Assembly (NCBI RefSeq): GCF_022397955.1
Contig: NZ_JAKEUQ010000030.1
Location: 1 to 40,811, forward strand
Reading direction: 5' to 3'
Source: Vibrio sp. Isolate32
Lineage (GTDB): Bacteria > Pseudomonadota > Gammaproteobacteria > Enterobacterales > Vibrionaceae
DNA: 40,811 nucleotides
A program made the position numbers and the translations under genes. This document shows positions 16,862-25,458 of the stretch, piece by piece. The notes below the pieces were generated by a model. It was not told the DNA's origin and ran no database searches. It saw nothing but the letters and a program-made list of their open reading frames with translations. Within the stretch, counting starts at the first letter, position 1. Every line of letters starts with the position of its first letter.

Positions 16862-18826
16862 TCAGCTGACATTCTTCACTTTAAATTGACCAACAATGTT
16901 CTGAAGTTGTTCCGATAAGTTCACTAGTTCGTGGCTCGACTCTACCGTTTGTTCAGCACCCACAACGCTCTCTTTAGTAATACGGCTAACATTCACTACA
17001 TTCTGATTAATCTGTTCTACCGTGACACTCTGCTCTTCTGAGGCACTGGCACTCTGCGTACTCATATCAGAGATACTATTAATGGAACGAGTAATAACAT
17101 CAAAAGCTTGCCCTGATTTCTCAGCATTCTCTACACTCTTCTTGGCAATATCACTGCTTTTCTGCATGCTGTTCACTACATCTTTCGTCCCAAGCTGTAA
17201 GCGCTCAATTAAGCCTTGTATCTCAGAGGTCGAATCTTGTGTTCGTTGAGCAAGACTTCGCACTTCATCAGCGACAACAGCAAAGCCTTTTCCTTGCTCT
17301 CCCGCTCTCGCAGCCTCAATAGCTGCATTTAATGCAAGCAAGTTAGTTTGAGCGGCAATATCTAATATCACATCAAGAATACCGCCAATATTGGTGGCTT
17401 CACGGGAAAGATCTTCAAGACGATCCATCGTGCTTTCGATCTCAGACTCCAAAGAATTAATGCTCATCGTTGTCTCTTGCACTACGGTCAAACCTTGCAT
17501 CGCTTCCTCACTCGCTTCACTTGCTGATTGAGCAGTATCAACAGCATTTCTTGCGACTTCTTGAACGGATATAGACATCTGGTTCATCGCAACAGCAACT
17601 TGATCTGTCATCAACATTTGCTCATTTGCACCGCTATTCGTAGTCACCGTAATATTGGTGAGCTGAGTTGATGAACTACTCAATCGTTCACTTGCAACCA
17701 TCATGTTGCCAATGATTGTTTTTAAGCTTTCTGCGGTTGCTTTCAACGCGTTGGTTAACTCTCCAATTTCATTCTTCGCACCTTTTTCAATATTTACGGT
17801 GAGATCCCCTTTCGCTAGTTGCTTAGCGACACCGATAACGTAGTTTATCTGTGAGGTGATATTTCGAGAGATCAAAGCACCGAAACCGAAACAGAATACG
17901 ACTGAAGATACACCACCAACAACGAGTACCATCAGAGCTAAATCGGAGGCTGAGCTTGCTGCCTCTTTTCTTTCAACCATGAGTACTTGCTCGACGTTAA
18001 TGATTTCAGACACTTTATTACGCAAGCCATCCATATATTGCTTGCCCTGCTTTTTGGCAAGCTTAACGTAAAGTTCATCAATGGAACTAAATCGGTTGGA
18101 TTCACGCACCAATGTAATCGCCCTCGATGCATAATCGTCAATCCATGATTGAATATCACGCGATAGTTGGCTATTCCCCATAGACGCTAGCTGCTTATCA
18201 ACTTTCGATTTGCCTTGATGGTAAGGTTCTAAAAAAGCTTCTTCACGATTTAGCATAAATCCACGTAAACCTGTTTCCATGTTTACCATGTGATTAATAA
18301 GAGCCTCGCCATTTAGGTAACGCCCTGTAGCAATCTCAGCTCGCAGGTTATCCATTTTCTCTTTACCGACACCACTCGCGATCAATGCTTGGAGTTGGTT
18401 AACGTAAGCCTGTCCATCATGGATACTCTTACGTAAAACAATAACTTCTTGAGCATACTTCTGCCACTCCATAGCTGCTCGATTTACTTCATCAAATCGT
18501 TGTTGTTGAGCAGGATTGTCACTAGTGAGCATTTTTACTGTCGATAAGCTCTCTTCAAAAGCCTGCTTACCTGCATGGTAAGGTTCTAGATACTCTTCCT
18601 GGCCACCGATCGCATAACCTCGCAAGCCTGTCTCTTGGTCGACCATCGAATTAACTAAGCGATTGGATTGATCAATCACCTGGTAGGTATGCGTAACCAT
18701 TGCATCGGTACTATTCAACGTTTTAATCGAATTCCACACGACGACGCACAGCGTAACTAAAATGCTGACCGTGATGACATTACCGAAAAGTAACCTACTG
18801 CGAATAGTAAGCTCTGATATATTCAT
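16862..18826 (-). CDS. Methyl-accepting chemotaxis protein with duplicated CHASE3-like sensor
   Basis: A 654-residue chemoreceptor. TM1 is about residues 12-32, TM2 about 298-320, then HAMP and a full signalling domain with the tip LLALNAAIEAARAGEQGKGF. The periplasmic part is all-helical and carries two copies of a CHASE3-type motif: ETGLRGYAIGGQEEYLEPYH near residues 61-80, and ETGLRGFMLNREEAFLEPYH near 183-202. Tandem arrangement suggests either internal duplication or a double four-helix sensor. The ligand is unknown. No pentapeptide tail. It is monocistronic; the 267-bp gap to ppsR (18827-19093) holds only AT-rich sequence and its promoter. Confidence 0.92.
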   Translation of the reverse strand: MNISELTIRSRLLFGNVITVSILVTLCVVVWNSIKTLNSTDAMVTHTYQVIDQSNRLVNSMVDQETGLRGYAIGGQEEYLEPYHAGKQAFEESLSTVKMLTSDNPAQQQRFDEVNRAAMEWQKYAQEVIVLRKSIHDGQAYVNQLQALIASGVGKEKMDNLRAEIATGRYLNGEALINHMVNMETGLRGFMLNREEAFLEPYHQGKSKVDKQLASMGNSQLSRDIQSWIDDYASRAITLVRESNRFSSIDELYVKLAKKQGKQYMDGLRNKVSEIINVEQVLMVERKEAASSASDLALMVLVVGGVSSVVFCFGFGALISRNITSQINYVIGVAKQLAKGDLTVNIEKGAKNEIGELTNALKATAESLKTIIGNMMVASERLSSSSTQLTNITVTTNSGANEQMLMTDQVAVAMNQMSISVQEVARNAVDTAQSASEASEEAMQGLTVVQETTMSINSLESEIESTMDRLEDLSREATNIGGILDVILDIAAQTNLLALNAAIEAARAGEQGKGFAVVADEVRSLAQRTQDSTSEIQGLIERLQLGTKDVVNSMQKSSDIAKKSVENAEKSGQAFDVITRSINSISDMSTQSASASEEQSVTVEQINQNVVNVSRITKESVVGAEQTVESSHELVNLSEQLQNIVGQFKVKNVS

Positions 18827-19093
18827 AAACTGTTTTCCCTAACCTGTTGATGAACTGACGTATGTATTTGTAATAATTATCGGTTATTTAGTTAACCGTT
18901 CTCTAAACAATAGGTACACATCCGGTAAATAGGCAAAGAAATAAGCTATTTTTTCATAAGTATTTTAGGGGAAAGAGCTAACAACGAGAGAGGGAAGGTT
19001 GGATATAGCAGATATGAATAACAGAAAAAGCGACTTCACTGCTCCTTGTAACAGGCGCAATGAAATCACAATTTAGGTATCGTCGATAACACG

Positions 19094-19927
19094 CTAAAGC
19101 AGCCGGCGTCTCAAGCCAGTTCGCTCTAAGATTCGCGTTGAAATTTCTTCAACCGATAATGAAGACGTGTTGATGTAAGGTATCGCTTCTCGGCGGAACA
19201 TCGCCTCTACTGTTTGTAGCTCATACAAACATTGCGAATCACTCGCGTATTCACTGCCCGCTAAACGGTTCTCACGGATCTCAGTCAGCCTTTCGGCATC
19301 AATGGTTAAACCGAACAGCTTGTGTCGGTAAATCTCAAACTCAGGCAGTAGCTTCAAGCGCGCTAAATCATCATGGATGAATGGGTAGTTCGCTACACGT
19401 AGACCAAACTGCATCGCCATATACAAGCTTGTCGGCGTCTTACCGCTTCGAGAAACACCCAACAAGATGATGTCGGCTTCTTCCAACCCTTTCAGCGTGA
19501 TGCCATCATCGTGGGCAAGTGTGTACTCAATCGCAGCAATACGGTCGAAATACTTCACCGAGTCCTTATTTACACTGCGTGAGCGTTGCAGTTTAGGCAC
19601 CGGAGCCATCTGAATGTCATCCTGTACTTTCTGCACGATGCTTTCCAACACGTCATAACAGTGCGCTGGCGCTTGAAGCAATTTCGCTTTGATGTCAGGT
19701 ATCACAATCGAAAAGAACACTAACGGTTCTAACCCGGTATCACGATACGAAATTTCAATCTCTTTTAATAAATCAGAAAGTTTGTCCTCACTTTCCACAA
19801 ACGGGAAGGTTTTTTCATTGGCTTTGAAAGGGAATTGACCTAGAACAACATGCCCTAAAGTCTCACATGTTATGGCCGTTCCATCAGAAACATAGAATAC
19901 ATCACGACTTTGAATATCAATTTGCAT
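19094..19927 (-). CDS. ppsR: PEP synthase regulatory protein (kinase/pyrophosphorylase)
   Basis: A 277-residue DUF299 protein. In E. coli the homologue both phosphorylates (with ADP) and dephosphorylates (with phosphate) a threonine of PEP synthase next to its catalytic histidine. The P-loop G157-V-S-R-S-G-K-T is intact, and the N-terminal VSDGTAITCETLGH is typical. It is transcribed divergently from ppsA across a 178-bp intergenic region, the standard arrangement in vibrios, so the enzyme and its modifier are probably co-regulated. Confidence 0.95.
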   Translation of the reverse strand: MQIDIQSRDVFYVSDGTAITCETLGHVVLGQFPFKANEKTFPFVESEDKLSDLLKEIEISYRDTGLEPLVFFSIVIPDIKAKLLQAPAHCYDVLESIVQKVQDDIQMAPVPKLQRSRSVNKDSVKYFDRIAAIEYTLAHDDGITLKGLEEADIILLGVSRSGKTPTSLYMAMQFGLRVANYPFIHDDLARLKLLPEFEIYRHKLFGLTIDAERLTEIRENRLAGSEYASDSQCLYELQTVEAMFRREAIPYINTSSLSVEEISTRILERTGLRRRLL

Positions 19928-20051
19928 TTTTTATTTAATGTTTAAAATTATTTTGAGTAGGATGGGAACCATAATATATATAACGAAACCCTGCTGACTA
20001 TTACGTCCCCCACAGCTTTTAAAAATAATTTACATTTTTTTAAACTGACAC

Positions 20052-20080
20052 GTAATCGTTTGCCTTTAAATCCCTACAAT
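20052..20080 (+). promoter_or_regulatory. Candidate ppsA promoter with a Cra-like site
   Basis: TACAAT at 20075-20080 is a good -10 hexamer, 26 bp before the ppsA start. The -35 area has no TTGACA-like hexamer but contains GTAATCGTTTGC (20052-20063), which shares the AATCGTTT core of the Cra/FruR consensus. E. coli ppsA is activated by Cra from a site near its -35 region, so the placement is plausible, but the outer bases do not match. Confidence 0.35.
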
Positions 20081-20105
20081 GCTTGCTATGTTTCTGGAGA
20101 AATAA

Positions 20106-22478
20106 ATGCAAAATAATACCCTATGGTTCAATGGCCTATCCATGGAAGATGTCGACAAAGTCGGCGGTAAGAACGCCTCACTGGGCGAGATGGTTTCTAA
20201 CCTGTCCAATGCTGGTGTTTCTGTACCTAATGGTTTTGCTACCACTTCGTATGCGTTTAACGACTTTCTTGATTACAAAGGTCTAGATGAGCGCATCCAC
20301 CAACTACTTGATGAACTTGATGTTGAAGACGTTGACGCACTGCGTAAGACAGGTGCAACGATTCGACAATGGGTTCTAGATGCCCCCTTCCCAGAATCAC
20401 TAGAGCAAGACATCCGTGATAACTACCGCGAGCTGATTGAAGACAACGAAGAATTGTCTGTAGCTGTGCGTTCATCTGCAACCGCAGAAGACCTTCCAGA
20501 CGCTTCTTTCGCAGGCCAGCAAGAGACCTTCCTTAACGTGAAAGGCATCGACGCTGTACTAGAAGCAACCAAGCACGTTTATGCGTCGCTATTTAACGAC
20601 CGCGCTATCTCTTACCGCGTACACCAAGGCTTTGATCACCGCGGCATTTCATTGTCTGCAGGTATCCAACGCATGGTTCGCTCAGACAAAGCCTCTTCTG
20701 GTGTGATGTTTACGCTTGATACTGAGTCTGGCTTCGACCAAGTAGTGTTCATCACTTCTTCTTGGGGTCTAGGTGAAATGGTTGTACAGGGCGCTGTGAA
20801 CCCAGATGAGTTCTACGTTCATAAGCCAATGCTAGAAGCGGGTCACTACCCTATCGTTAAGAAGACGTTTGGTTCTAAGTTGATCAAGATGATCTACTCA
20901 ACCAACCAAGAGATCGGCAAGCAAGTTGATATTATCGACACCGATACTCAAGAGCGTAACGAGTTCTCGCTGAACGATGAAGAGATCAAAGAACTAGCAA
21001 AACAAGCGATGATCATCGAGAAGCACTACCAACGTCCGATGGATATTGAGTGGGCAAAAGATGGTATCGACGGCAAGCTTTACATCGTTCAAGCTCGCCC
21101 AGAGACGGTATGTTCTCAAAGCGACCAAAACGTTATCGAGCGTTACGAGCTAAACAACAAGGCCGATGTCTTAGTTGAAGGCCGTGCTATCGGTCAACGT
21201 ATCGGTTCTGGCCCTGTTCGTTTGGTTGACTCACTGGACCAAATGTCACTGGTTCAAGAAGGCGATGTGCTGGTAACAGACATGACAGACCCAGACTGGG
21301 AACCTGTAATGAAGAAAGCCTCTGCGATTGTCACTAACCGTGGCGGCCGTACTTGTCACGCAGCAATCATCGCGCGTGAGCTCGGTATTCCTGCAATCGT
21401 TGGCTGTGGTACAGCGACAAGCAACCTAAACGATGGTGACACCGTGACAGTGTCATGTTCTGAAGGTGAAACTGGCTACGTTTACCAAGGTGAACTCGAC
21501 TTTGAAATCAAGCGTTCTGAGGTTGATGAGCTACCAATGCTGCCAACCAAAGTAATGATGAACGTGGGTAACCCAGATCGCGCCTTCGACTTCGCACAGA
21601 TTCCAAACGAAGGTGTTGGCCTTGCTCGATTAGAGTTCATCATCAACAAGATGATCGGTATTCACCCGAAAGCCCTATTAAACTTCGATGCACAAACTGA
21701 CGAGCTAAAAGCGGAAATCAGCGAACGTATTCGTGGGTACAAAGATCCTATCGACTTCTACGTAAGCAAACTGACCGAAGGCATCGCGACTATCGCTTCT
21801 GCATTCTGGCCTAAACGTGTGATCGTACGTATGTCTGACTTTAAGTCGAACGAGTACAGCAACCTAGTCGGTGGCAAAACGTTTGAACCGCATGAAGAGA
21901 ACCCAATGCTGGGCTTCCGTGGCGCATCTCGTTACATCTCACCAGTATTCGAAGACTGTTTCGAGCTAGAGACTCAAGCGATCAAACGTGTTCGCAACGA
22001 AATGGGTCTTAAGAACGTTGAAATCATGATTCCATTCGTGCGCACACCAAGTGAAGCAGCTTCGGTTATCGACATTCTGGCTAAGTTCGATCTTCGCCGT
22101 GGTGACCAAGGTCTGAAAGTCATCATGATGTGCGAGCTGCCATCAAATGCGATTTTGGCTGAAGAGTTCTTGAAGTACTTCGATGGATTCTCTATCGGCT
22201 CGAACGATATGACTCAGCTAACGCTTGGTCTAGACCGTGACTCTGGTGATGTTGCTCACCTATTCGATGAGCGTAACCCAGCTGTGAAAGCGATGCTGAA
22301 AATGGCGATCGATGCTGCAACCAAAGCAGGTAAGTACGTGGGCATTTGTGGTCAAGGCCCATCTGACCATGATGACCTAGCAGAGTGGTTAATGGAACAA
22401 GGCATCAGCTCTGTATCCCTAAACCCAGACACGGTTATCGATACATGGTTGAAGCTAGGTAACGTTGCGAATAAGTAA
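20106..22478 (+). CDS. ppsA: Phosphoenolpyruvate synthase
   Basis: A 790-residue enzyme converting pyruvate, ATP and water to PEP, AMP and phosphate, needed for gluconeogenesis from three-carbon substrates. Domains: N-terminal ATP-grasp-like nucleotide-binding domain (about 1-340), swivelling phosphohistidine domain with H418 in GGRTCHAAIIARELGIPA, and a C-terminal PEP/pyruvate TIM barrel ending near GICGQGPSDH. H418 corresponds to H421 in E. coli; the preceding Thr (T416) is the expected PpsR target. Full length for the family. The ribosome site TGGAGA is 5 nt before the ATG. A terminator follows at 22521. Confidence 0.97.
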   Translation: MQNNTLWFNGLSMEDVDKVGGKNASLGEMVSNLSNAGVSVPNGFATTSYAFNDFLDYKGLDERIHQLLDELDVEDVDALRKTGATIRQWVLDAPFPESLEQDIRDNYRELIEDNEELSVAVRSSATAEDLPDASFAGQQETFLNVKGIDAVLEATKHVYASLFNDRAISYRVHQGFDHRGISLSAGIQRMVRSDKASSGVMFTLDTESGFDQVVFITSSWGLGEMVVQGAVNPDEFYVHKPMLEAGHYPIVKKTFGSKLIKMIYSTNQEIGKQVDIIDTDTQERNEFSLNDEEIKELAKQAMIIEKHYQRPMDIEWAKDGIDGKLYIVQARPETVCSQSDQNVIERYELNNKADVLVEGRAIGQRIGSGPVRLVDSLDQMSLVQEGDVLVTDMTDPDWEPVMKKASAIVTNRGGRTCHAAIIARELGIPAIVGCGTATSNLNDGDTVTVSCSEGETGYVYQGELDFEIKRSEVDELPMLPTKVMMNVGNPDRAFDFAQIPNEGVGLARLEFIINKMIGIHPKALLNFDAQTDELKAEISERIRGYKDPIDFYVSKLTEGIATIASAFWPKRVIVRMSDFKSNEYSNLVGGKTFEPHEENPMLGFRGASRYISPVFEDCFELETQAIKRVRNEMGLKNVEIMIPFVRTPSEAASVIDILAKFDLRRGDQGLKVIMMCELPSNAILAEEFLKYFDGFSIGSNDMTQLTLGLDRDSGDVAHLFDERNPAVKAMLKMAIDAATKAGKYVGICGQGPSDHDDLAEWLMEQGISSVSLNPDTVIDTWLKLGNVANK

Positions 22479-22520
22479 CGCTTAGTGCTCAAAATCTATT
22501 TAACGAAAAATAGAATCAAC

Positions 22521-22550
22521 AAAGCCAGTCATTGCGACTGGCTTTTTGTT
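22521..22550 (+). terminator. Terminator after ppsA
   Basis: AAAGCCAGTC pairs with GACTGGCTTT around a 5-nt loop, followed by TTGTT. Confidence 0.85.
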
Positions 22551-22679
22551 AACCGAAAGCCAACAAAGATAATCTACCTATCACATCAAACATTGGTATC
22601 GAGCTAACCTTACGCTATGCTTTACGCAATTCTTCATTGAGATAATTGTCACCACGACAAACCTACCTTCAAGAACAAT

Positions 22680-24023
22680 ATGAGTGTTATGAATTCTACG
22701 ACCGCAACTCCCTCGCCTTCGCTTGGCCGACAACTCTATACCATGACGTGGCCAATGCTGTTTGGGGTGCTTTCTCTCATGAGCTTCCAACTTGTAGACA
22801 GTGCCTTCATTGGTCAGCTAGGTGTACTACCGCTCGCTGTTCAAGGTTTCACGCTACCTATTCAGATGATAATCATCGGAATTCAGGTCGGGTTAGGCAT
22901 CGCGACCACAGCAGTCATTGCGCGTGCAATTGGTGCTAACGAAATACGCTACGCTAAGCAGCTAGGTGGGCTTGTGATCGCAATGGGAAGTGTAAGTGTC
23001 GCACTTTTTTCGGTCATCATTTATCTGCTTCGCGGCCCAATTTTAGAACTACTCGATGCTCCAGCAAGCGTATTGCCGATCATCGACTCTTACTGGATCT
23101 ATTGGTTGGTGAGCTCTTGGACCGGAGCTCTGCTCTACTTTTTCTACAGTGTGTGCCGCGCCAATGGCAATACCATGCTGCCCGGTTCGATGATGATCGC
23201 CACCAGCATCATCAACTTGATATTGGACCCGATTTTCATCTTCACGCTAGACATGGGCATCAACGGAGCCGCTATTGCGACCATCTTGGCGTTCGGTGCG
23301 GGTACCTTTATCGTTGCTCCTAAGGTGACTAAGAAGCATTGGATGACGTTCGATTGGCACGATCTTGATATCGGCAAGAGCGTTTGCTCCATCGGTAACA
23401 TCATGGGGCCAGCAATGATCAGTCAACTGCTACCGCCAGTCTCTTCGATGCTCGCCACCAAACTGCTTGCTGGCTACGGCACAGCAGCCGTTGCGGCTTG
23501 GGCGCTAGGTTCACGTTTTGAATTCTTCTCTATTGTGGCTGTACTAGCACTGACGATGTCGATGCCACCTATGATTGGTCGAATGTTAGGAGAGAAAAAC
23601 CTAGAAAACATGCGCAAGCTCGTCAAGATTGCCGTGATGTTCGTATTAGGGTTCCAATTAGTGATCGCACTAGTAACTTGGGTATTCTCTGGCGGGTTGG
23701 CAAATCTCATGACTAGCGAAGACGAAGTCTCAACCATATTGAACTATCACTTGCTTATCGTTCCTATTAGCTTAGGGCCTTTGGGTATCTGTATGTTGAT
23801 GGTTTCTATATCTAATGCTCTTGGCAAGTCTTATACTGCCTTGACGATATCAGCACTGCGCCTTTTTGCTTTCTTCTTACCATGTTTATGGGTTGGTTCG
23901 CAGCTTGCTGGCATTGAAGGCCTATTCTGGGGTGCCATGGTAGGCAATATACTTGCCGGCACCTGTGCATGGTTTATGTACCAGCGAGCACTTGGACAAG
24001 TCGAGGCTAAGCTAGCCAAATAG
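22680..24023 (+). CDS. MATE-family efflux transporter
   Basis: A 447-residue, twelve-TM multidrug and toxin extrusion protein that exports cationic compounds in exchange for Na+ or H+. Both MatE halves are visible: the first begins at PMLFGVLSLMSFQLVDSAFI, the second at GNIMGPAMISQLLPPVSSML. The substrate range cannot be predicted. The chosen start (ATG 22680) has only a weak ribosome site (CAAGAA); an alternative ATG lies three codons downstream. A single gene, 201 bp after ppsA and isolated by the ppsA terminator. Confidence 0.9.
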   Translation: MSVMNSTTATPSPSLGRQLYTMTWPMLFGVLSLMSFQLVDSAFIGQLGVLPLAVQGFTLPIQMIIIGIQVGLGIATTAVIARAIGANEIRYAKQLGGLVIAMGSVSVALFSVIIYLLRGPILELLDAPASVLPIIDSYWIYWLVSSWTGALLYFFYSVCRANGNTMLPGSMMIATSIINLILDPIFIFTLDMGINGAAIATILAFGAGTFIVAPKVTKKHWMTFDWHDLDIGKSVCSIGNIMGPAMISQLLPPVSSMLATKLLAGYGTAAVAAWALGSRFEFFSIVAVLALTMSMPPMIGRMLGEKNLENMRKLVKIAVMFVLGFQLVIALVTWVFSGGLANLMTSEDEVSTILNYHLLIVPISLGPLGICMLMVSISNALGKSYTALTISALRLFAFFLPCLWVGSQLAGIEGLFWGAMVGNILAGTCAWFMYQRALGQVEAKLAK

Positions 24024-24347
24024 GTAATTTAACAGCTAAAGCGTTACGAACGAAAAAGCAGCCAATTTTTAAGTGCCCTCTAAAACTTATCCTAGATCAT
24101 AAAAACATTCAATAACGCAACCTTTGGTTTTAAATATGTAAACCTTGATGAAGTTTGGGAAATTAAACCTGATTTACCTATTTTGAGTGATCATGTTCAA
24201 ATGTCATTCGTGATTTACATCTAAAACTTACGATTTGTGGATATTTTGATCGCCAACCTCAGGTTTACAGAAGTTTACCGCACATTGCAAATATACCACC
24301 AAAGGAGTAGATTCCAGTCGTAAAGTTTAAAAATGTAAACCAAAATC
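24024..24347 (+). promoter_or_regulatory. Regulatory region with repeated TGTAAACC / GGTTTACA octamers
   Basis: A 324-bp non-coding region in front of the YheO-type regulator. TGTAAACC occurs at 24137-24144 and 24334-24341, and its exact reverse complement GGTTTACA at 24262-24269; a near copy AGTTTACC is at 24272-24279. The spread over 205 bp and the position right up to the start codon suggest operators used for autoregulation or looping (inference). An orphan Shine-Dalgarno-like AAAGGAG (24301-24307) lies 40 nt before the start. Confidence 0.4.
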
Positions 24348-25013
24348 ATGAATGTAAAACAAGTTCGATTCACCGATGAAGACAGAGAATGTTTAAGCAA
24401 TTACTTCCGCTTGGCGGATACGATTGCCGACTTGATTGGCCCTTACTGTGAGGTGGTCATCCATTCCTTTGAAAGCTTAGACAACTCTGTAGTGAAGATC
24501 GTCAATGGTCATCATACCGGTCGTGAAATCGGCTCACCTATCACAGATTTAGGTTTACGTATGTGGAGCACATTCGAGAAAACTGGCGAAGTTTCTCCAA
24601 AAAGCTACTTCACCAATGCAGCAGACGGTTCCCTACTGAAATCGACCACCTGTGTACTAGCTGGTCCACAAAAAAAGCCGATCGGCATGCTGTGTATCAA
24701 CATGAACTTGTCTTTCCCATTCCCAGAAATCGTCAAAACACTGATGCCGCAGTGCAATGTACCTCAGACCATTGTCAGCGAGACATTCAGCAACAATGCG
24801 AATGACGTCATTCAACAAGCATTGAGCTCAGCCATTAACGAGGTTGACCAAGATGAGTCGGTTTCCTGCAAAGGTCGCAATAAAGCCATCACCCGTTACT
24901 TATTTGATAACGGAGTCTTTGAGCTAAAAGAGACGACGACACAAGTATCAGAACAACTTGGGATCAGCCGTCAGGCGGTTTACAAGTTTATCCGTGAATT
25001 TAAATCAGAATAA
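24348..25013 (+). CDS. YheO/DauR-type transcriptional regulator (PAS-like plus HTH)
   Basis: A 221-residue regulator. Residues about 14-125 form the YheO-like PAS domain (DLIGPYCEVVIHSFESLDNSVVKIVNG, hence a small-molecule sensor). Residues about 165-221 are a helix-turn-helix of the DauR type (GRNKAITRYLFDNGVF ... VSEQLGISRQAVYKFIREF). Relatives include DauR, a repressor of D-arginine use, and CyuR, which controls cysteine use in enterobacteria. It precedes ridA by 24 bp, so it heads the ridA-symporter unit and probably controls it. The ATG has no good ribosome site nearby; another in-frame start is not evident. Confidence 0.85.
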   Translation: MNVKQVRFTDEDRECLSNYFRLADTIADLIGPYCEVVIHSFESLDNSVVKIVNGHHTGREIGSPITDLGLRMWSTFEKTGEVSPKSYFTNAADGSLLKSTTCVLAGPQKKPIGMLCINMNLSFPFPEIVKTLMPQCNVPQTIVSETFSNNANDVIQQALSSAINEVDQDESVSCKGRNKAITRYLFDNGVFELKETTTQVSEQLGISRQAVYKFIREFKSE

Positions 25014-25037
25014 AACCAATAATTTAGGAGTTACATC

Positions 25038-25421
25038 GTGAAAAAAATCATTGTTACTAAACAAGCACCAGCAGCTATCGGGCCCTACTCACAAGGTACG
25101 TCTTACGGCGAAATGGTTTATACCTCAGGTCAACTACCTCTTATTCCAGAAACCATGCAGTTTGTTGAGGGCGGTATTAAAGAGCAAGCTCGCCAGTCTC
25201 TTGAAAATTTGAGAGCTGTTTTAGAAGCAAGCGGAGCTGGGCTAGACACTGTATTGAAGACAACCTGCTTCCTTTCAGACATGGAGAACTTCATTGCGTT
25301 TAACGAAGTGTACACGGAAGTATTTCGCACGGAGAACGCACCTGCTCGTTCGTGTGTAGAAGCAGCAAGACTACCAAAAGACGCACTGGTTGAAGTTGAA
25401 GCCATCGCATACAAAAAATAA
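25038..25421 (+). CDS. RidA/TdcF-family enamine/imine deaminase
   Basis: A 127-residue RidA protein that hydrolyses reactive enamine or imine intermediates released by PLP enzymes such as threonine or cysteine-degrading enzymes. The key residues are visible: R104 (in APARSCVEAARLP) binding the carboxylate and E120, plus the N-terminal GPYSQG. The start is a GTG with TTAGGAG 7 nt upstream. It lies between the YheO-type regulator and a TcyP-like symporter, suggesting a role in amino-acid catabolism, perhaps protection from 2-aminoacrylate formed from cysteine (inference). Confidence 0.92.
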   Translation: MKKIIVTKQAPAAIGPYSQGTSYGEMVYTSGQLPLIPETMQFVEGGIKEQARQSLENLRAVLEASGAGLDTVLKTTCFLSDMENFIAFNEVYTEVFRTENAPARSCVEAARLPKDALVEVEAIAYKK

Positions 25422-25458
25422 CCGACTTAGGTATTAATGGGTATCATAGGAGATTCTC

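Noticed and set aside
24301..24347. The AAAGGAG at 24301 and the ATG-TAA at 24333 as a leader peptide.
   Set aside because: The ATG is directly followed by a stop and the spacing from AAAGGAG is 25 nt; there is no peptide to support.
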